Assembly: GCA_038534295.1 (NCBI GenBank)
Contig: JBCAXA010000001.1
Location: 1,550,001 to 1,614,000, forward strand
Direction of reading: 5' to 3'
Length of the DNA stretch: 64,000 nucleotides
Origin: JBCAXA01 sp038534295
Lineage (GTDB): Bacteria > Pseudomonadota > Gammaproteobacteria > Steroidobacterales > Woeseiaceae
Below the pieces are notes generated by a model that searched no databases, had not been told where the DNA came from, and saw only the letters and a list, made by a program, of their open reading frames with translations. The translations under genes and the position numbers were made by a program. Positions within the stretch are counted from its first letter, which is position 1. Every line of letters begins with the position of its first letter. Below, piece by piece: positions 60,111 to 64,000 of the stretch.

Positions 60111-62603
60111 CTATTGCGCGCGCAACACGCGCACCGGCGGCGTCGAGACCGCGCTTCTCGCCGCGACGATACCGGACAGACCAACCACAGCAGCGCCACC
60201 TAGGAACCCGGTCAGCCACAGCGCCGGATCGAACCCGTATTGCAAATCGAACAGTTCACGAGCCGCAACCCAACCGAGCGCGCTGGCGCCGAGTGCGGCG
60301 AGGAAACCCGCGGCGAGACCGAGGGCGAGAAATTCGGCGGCGACGCCGGCAAAGACTGTCCCTGAGCTTGCGCCGAATGTCCGCAGCAGCGCGCTTTCGT
60401 AGCGGCGCTCGCCGAGCGTGGTCTGCACGGCGGCGAATAAAACGACGAGACCGGCGCCCAACGTGAACAGGAACACCGCCTGAATGGCGAGCGATGCGCG
60501 ATCGATGATACCCCGAACCTGCTCGACAATCGCGCCGGTATCGATGATCGAGATACTCGGATGGGAACGCGCAACCTCCAGCATGGCGTCGCGCTGCCGG
60601 TCTTCGACCTTTAACGCAGTGATGAAGGTCCGCGGGAAAGCATCGAGCGATCCGCCGGAGAACACCATGAAGAAATTCGGCTCAAACGAATCCCACTTGA
60701 TACGCCGAAAATTATCGATGGTGGCATTCAACTCCACACCGGCAATCATGAACGTAAGCTTGTCGCCGATCGCGAGATCGAGATTGGCGGCGACTTCCTC
60801 ATCGACCGACACCAGGACGTCGTCGCCAGCATAGGACTCGCCCCACCATTCACCGCGGGTGATTTCGTTCGAGTCCGTCAGCGTATTCGTGTACGTCAGA
60901 TTGGCCTCGCGCTGCGCAAACCGGCGAGCGTCCGGATCCCGGAACGGAATCTCACGAACGTCGGCATCGTTGATACGAATCATGCGGGCGCGCACCAGTG
61001 GCGTCAGCCCGGACGCATCGATGCCGGCATCCGTCAGAATCGAGCGGACGCTCTCGGCTTCGTCGGGCTGAATGTTGATGACAAAACGATTCGGCACGTC
61101 CTCCCCGAGCGTGGCCCGCCAGTTGGACAGCAAATCGGTGCGCACGAAGGTCAGGAACAGGAGCACCATCAAACCGAGACCGAAGGCGACGACCTGTATT
61201 GCGCTCAGTTGACCGCGTCGAGCGACGTTCGCGAGGCCGTAGCGCCAGGAAATGCCGACGCTGGTCCGCAGACTGCCGAGCAAACCGGTCAACACGCGAC
61301 CACCCGCGTACAGCACCAATGCGGCGATACCGCTACCGCCAAGGATGATCGCGACGAGCGTCAAGTCACGCACCGACCAGTACACGAGGGCGCCAAGTGC
61401 GGCGAGTGCGGATCCGTACGTGGCAACGGCGGTCGGCGGTGGCGGCGCGAGATCGTGCCGCAGCACCCTGAGTGGCGGCGTGCTTTTCAGCGTCAGCAAA
61501 CTAGGCAGCGCGAAACCGATCAGTAACACGGTCGCCGTACCGACGCCGAGCACGATTGGGTACAGCGACGGCGCCGGCAAGTCGGCGCGCAGCAGGTCGC
61601 CGAGCAGTCCGACCAACGCGCGTTCGCTGACAAAGCCTAACGAACTGCCGATCAAACTGGCCGTCGCCGCAATCAGAAGGAGCTGAATCAAATTGACGTT
61701 CAGGACAAAACTCTGCGAGGCCCCGAGGCTTTTCATCAGCGCCGCCGTGTCGAGTCGCCGCTCCGCATAGCGTCGCGCCGCCATCGCAACAGCCACGGCT
61801 GCAAGCACCAAACTGACCAGCGACGCCAGCGCGAGAAACCGGCTCGCCCGATCGATCGCGCTCGTTAGATTGCCGCTGGCCTCACCCTGCGTTTGCACCC
61901 GCACCGAGCGCGGCAGTTCGGCGTTGAGCCGCGTTGCGAATTCGGTCACGGTGCGACGCTCGCCCGCAAAGAGTTGGGCATAACTGACCCGGCTGCCTTC
62001 GCGGACGAGGTCTGTCGATGGCAGCTCGCCGAGGTTCATCAGCACGGTCGGTGCGAACGTCGTAAAACCCGCCGACTGATCGGGCCGATACGACAGCAGC
62101 TTCGAGACCCGCATTTGCCGTTCGCCGACGTCGAGCGTCGTGCCGACCCGCACGCCGAGACGCGCCAGCGCTGAGCGTTCGACCCAAACTTCGCCGGGTG
62201 GCGGAACCGTATCGACCTTGCTGGGATCGCCAAACAGAGAATCGGCGGTTTCGAGTTGCCCGCGCAGCGGGTAGCCGCCGGTGACGGCCTGCAGTCGCAC
62301 CAGCGTGCTGGCATCGCCGGCATAGACGACGGTGACGAACGAAACGGACTCGGCCGTCTCGAGCCCGACGTCGGACGCGTCATCCAGCCATCGCGGCTCG
62401 AGCGGCTCCGCGGCGCGTACCCGAATATCCGCGGCGAGCACTTCGCTCGCCTGCAGCGCGACCGCCTGCGACACCCGATCGGTCAGAAAGCCAATAGCCG
62501 TGACCGAACCCACCGCGATGCTGAGCGCGGCCAGCAGCACGAGCACTTCGCCGCCGCGAATTTCGCGGAGCAGCGAGCGCCAGGCGAACAGCAGGGTGTT
62601 CAC
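60111..62603 (-). CDS. ABC transporter permease, large FtsX-type (YbbP family)
   Basis: The 830-residue product starts at GTG 62603 (MNTLLFAWRSLLREIRGGEVLVLLAALSIAV) and has about ten transmembrane helices in two FtsX modules with large periplasmic domains (about 40-250 and 500-690). E. coli YbbP, paired with the ATPase YbbA, is the nearest known case; such MacB-type systems work in envelope processes, not import. The GTG overlaps the stop of the ATPase gene, so the two form one unit. It is convergent with pqiC. Confidence 0.9.
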   Translation of the reverse strand: MNTLLFAWRSLLREIRGGEVLVLLAALSIAVGSVTAIGFLTDRVSQAVALQASEVLAADIRVRAAEPLEPRWLDDASDVGLETAESVSFVTVVYAGDASTLVRLQAVTGGYPLRGQLETADSLFGDPSKVDTVPPPGEVWVERSALARLGVRVGTTLDVGERQMRVSKLLSYRPDQSAGFTTFAPTVLMNLGELPSTDLVREGSRVSYAQLFAGERRTVTEFATRLNAELPRSVRVQTQGEASGNLTSAIDRASRFLALASLVSLVLAAVAVAMAARRYAERRLDTAALMKSLGASQSFVLNVNLIQLLLIAATASLIGSSLGFVSERALVGLLGDLLRADLPAPSLYPIVLGVGTATVLLIGFALPSLLTLKSTPPLRVLRHDLAPPPPTAVATYGSALAALGALVYWSVRDLTLVAIILGGSGIAALVLYAGGRVLTGLLGSLRTSVGISWRYGLANVARRGQLSAIQVVAFGLGLMVLLFLTFVRTDLLSNWRATLGEDVPNRFVINIQPDEAESVRSILTDAGIDASGLTPLVRARMIRINDADVREIPFRDPDARRFAQREANLTYTNTLTDSNEITRGEWWGESYAGDDVLVSVDEEVAANLDLAIGDKLTFMIAGVELNATIDNFRRIKWDSFEPNFFMVFSGGSLDAFPRTFITALKVEDRQRDAMLEVARSHPSISIIDTGAIVEQVRGIIDRASLAIQAVFLFTLGAGLVVLFAAVQTTLGERRYESALLRTFGASSGTVFAGVAAEFLALGLAAGFLAALGASALGWVAARELFDLQYGFDPALWLTGFLGGAAVVGLSGIVAARSAVSTPPVRVLRAQ

Positions 62604-63286
62604 GCCGCGTCCCGCAGCCGACCCGCGTCTAGCTCGAGTCGATCGGCGCACCGGGCGGCCAGTCCCTCGTCGTGGGTGACCAGCACCAGCGTAGTGCCGG
62701 CACTGTCGTTCAGACTGAACATAAGGTCGATGATGCGCTGCCCAGTGGCGTTATCGAGGTTGCCGGTCGGCTCGTCCGCAAACAGAAGATTGGGCCGACT
62801 GGCGTAGGCGCGTGCGAGCGCCACCCGCTGTTTCTCACCGCCGGACAGCTGGTTTGGGTAGTGGCCGCCGCGATCGCCGAGACCCACGTCGTCGAGAATT
62901 CGCCGGGCGTGGTCGCGCGCTTCGCCGTCGCCGGCGAGTTCCATCGGCAGCATGATGTTCTCGATCGCCGTCAACGACGGGACCAGATGAAACGACTGGA
63001 ACATAAAGCCGACTTTGCTGGCCCGCAGCTTGGCGCGACCGTCCTCGTCGAGTTCGTTCAACGAGACCCCATCGAGTCGCACTTCGCCGGATGTCGGCGT
63101 GTCCAGCCCAGCCAGCAACGCGAGCAGAGTCGATTTACCGGCGCCCGACGGGCCGACAATGGCCGCGGTCGAACCGGCGGCCACGTCGAAACTGACGTCG
63201 TCCAGAATGGTCAGAGTACCTTCCGGACTGCTAACCTGTTTGGTCAGGTGACGCGCCGACAACATAGCGGAGGTGGCATCGGGCAT
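62600..63286 (-). CDS. ABC transporter ATP-binding protein (YbbA/LolD-like)
   Basis: The 228-residue ATPase has Walker A VGPSGAGKSTLLALLAGLD, a Q-loop GFMFQSFHLVPSLTAIEN, signature LSGGEKQRVALARA and Walker B LLFADEPTGNLD. Its order with the downstream permease and the divergent tesA gene is that of E. coli ybbA-ybbP. The start ATG at 63286 overlaps the divergent ATG of tesA in a shared CATG. ATG 63265 is possible but has no ribosome-binding site. Confidence 0.92.
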   Translation of the reverse strand: MPDATSAMLSARHLTKQVSSPEGTLTILDDVSFDVAAGSTAAIVGPSGAGKSTLLALLAGLDTPTSGEVRLDGVSLNELDEDGRAKLRASKVGFMFQSFHLVPSLTAIENIMLPMELAGDGEARDHARRILDDVGLGDRGGHYPNQLSGGEKQRVALARAYASRPNLLFADEPTGNLDNATGQRIIDLMFSLNDSAGTTLVLVTHDEGLAARCADRLELDAGRLRDAA

Positions 63287-63932
63287 GCGTATTACTGTCC
63301 TGCTCGTTTGGCTCATTGGTTGCATCATGGGGCCGGCCCTGGCGAATGCCAATGGTTCCGGCACACTCCTCGTCGTGGGAGACAGCCTAAGCGCCGCATA
63401 CAACCTTGAAATCGGTGAAGGTTGGGTGAACCTGCTCGGTGACAGACTCGCCGAAAATGGTTACGACTTCACCGTCGTTAACGCGAGTATCAGCGGCGAT
63501 ACGACGTCGGGCGGCCGCGCTCGCCTGCCGGCGGCACTGGCGCGACATAAGCCGACTGTCGTTGTTCTGGAGCTGGGCGGCAACGATGGCCTGCGCGGCA
63601 TTCCGATTAAAACCATGCGCGCCAATCTGACGGCGATGATCGAGGCGTCGCGCGAGGCCGGCGCGGCCGTCGTGCTGCTCGGCATTCGCATCCCGGAGAA
63701 TTATGGGCGCCGTTATGCCGATGAGTTCTTTGCAACCTACGGTGAGCTTGCGCGCGACTTCAGTCTGGCACACGTCGAGTTCTTCATGGACGGCGTTGCG
63801 CTCGACGATTCACTGATGCAGTCAGACGGTATCCACCCGAACGTCGATGCCCAGCCGATTCTGCTCGAAAACGCCTGGCCCGCCATTAAAAGCGTTCTCA
63901 GCGAGACGACAGCCGCGGTCGCCGCTAAATAA
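63285..63932 (+). CDS. tesA: Arylesterase/thioesterase TesA (SGNH hydrolase)
   Basis: The 215-residue product has an N-terminal signal peptide (MRITVLLVWLIGCIMGPALANA) and the SGNH blocks: GDSLSAAYNLEIGEGWVNLL (nucleophile Ser), NASISGDTTSGG, LGGNDGLRG and DGIHPN (catalytic Asp-His). It is a periplasmic GDSL esterase with acyl-CoA thioesterase and lysophospholipase activity in E. coli TesA. GGAGG at 63269-63273 serves the ATG at 63285. Divergent from the ABC ATPase gene as in E. coli (tesA opposite ybbA). Confidence 0.93.
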   Translation: MRITVLLVWLIGCIMGPALANANGSGTLLVVGDSLSAAYNLEIGEGWVNLLGDRLAENGYDFTVVNASISGDTTSGGRARLPAALARHKPTVVVLELGGNDGLRGIPIKTMRANLTAMIEASREAGAAVVLLGIRIPENYGRRYADEFFATYGELARDFSLAHVEFFMDGVALDDSLMQSDGIHPNVDAQPILLENAWPAIKSVLSETTAAVAAK

Positions 63933-64000
63933 CGTCGCTTGCCGGCGGTCCGTCGAGGGCGTGTCGGTGTAGCATATACAGGCGATCGGGTTGGCGTCCG

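Noticed and set aside
1..64000. tRNA, rRNA, insertion sequences, prophage or defence genes
   Set aside because: No such gene or motif was seen on either strand in the intergenic spaces or ORFs; a covariance-model scan would be the decisive check.

Overview
The window is a high-GC bacterial chromosome segment, densely packed with genes. Its gene neighbourhoods are typical of Gammaproteobacteria: algZ-algR-hemC-hemD/X-hemY, dapF-DUF484-xerC, hslVU, ubiE-ubiJ-ubiB, oxyR, yajQ and pqiABC. The phosphoenolpyruvate carboxylase resembles the Xanthomonas type. A lineage near Xanthomonadales or Woeseiales is plausible, but the genus cannot be fixed from the sequence alone. No rRNA, tRNA, CRISPR array, insertion sequence or phage gene was found.

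Layout. 1-1600: tail of a PII gene and amtB (ammonium sensing and uptake), then a long RNA hairpin. 1.7-9.0 kb: a DUF4124 protein, the AlgZ/AlgR two-component pair, hemC, a hemD-hemX fusion, hemY and an NAD-binding epimerase. 8962-9880: an array of 144-146 bp tandem repeats that fills the gap between two convergent stop codons. 9.9-10.5 kb: an orphan ParA-type ATPase. 10.6-18.7 kb: housekeeping genes dapF, DUF484, xerC, hslVU, slyX, DUF971, ubiE, ubiJ and ubiB. 18.7-20.9 kb: two lipoproteins on the minus strand. 20.9-27.9 kb: a seven-gene tryptophan operon (trpE-G-D-C-F-B-A, minus strand, with a DUF2007 gene at its end), preceded by a promoter, a Trp-Trp leader peptide and an attenuator terminator.

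27.9-40.7 kb: a DUF885 lipoprotein, an SLC13-type transporter, an unrecognised 406-residue protein, an ABC exporter, a thioredoxin-fold lipoprotein, yajQ, a ppc gene with altered active-site motifs, ybjQ and ycgN. 40.8-45.4 kb: photolyase, OxyR, a YiiD-type thioesterase, a double-cupin protein and small membrane proteins. 45.4-55.9 kb: Bax-inhibitor-1 protein, a CASTOR/POLLUX-type channel, an HXXEE membrane protein, and a complete tripartite RND efflux system (outer-membrane factor, pump, adaptor) with a divergent TetR regulator. 55.9-60.1 kb: a potassium-channel-like gene translationally joined to a pqiA-pqiA-pqiB-pqiC lipid-transport operon. 60.1-63.9 kb: a LolD-like ATPase with a large permease, divergent from a tesA-type esterase whose start codon overlaps that of the ATPase.

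The features most worth following up are the repeat array, whose two sub-types show compensatory changes in predicted stems; the PEP carboxylase that lacks the catalytic histidine and a metal-binding aspartate; the trp attenuator; and the hemDX fusion with an internal ribosome-binding site and start. Bases 63933-64000 hold nothing that I recognise.
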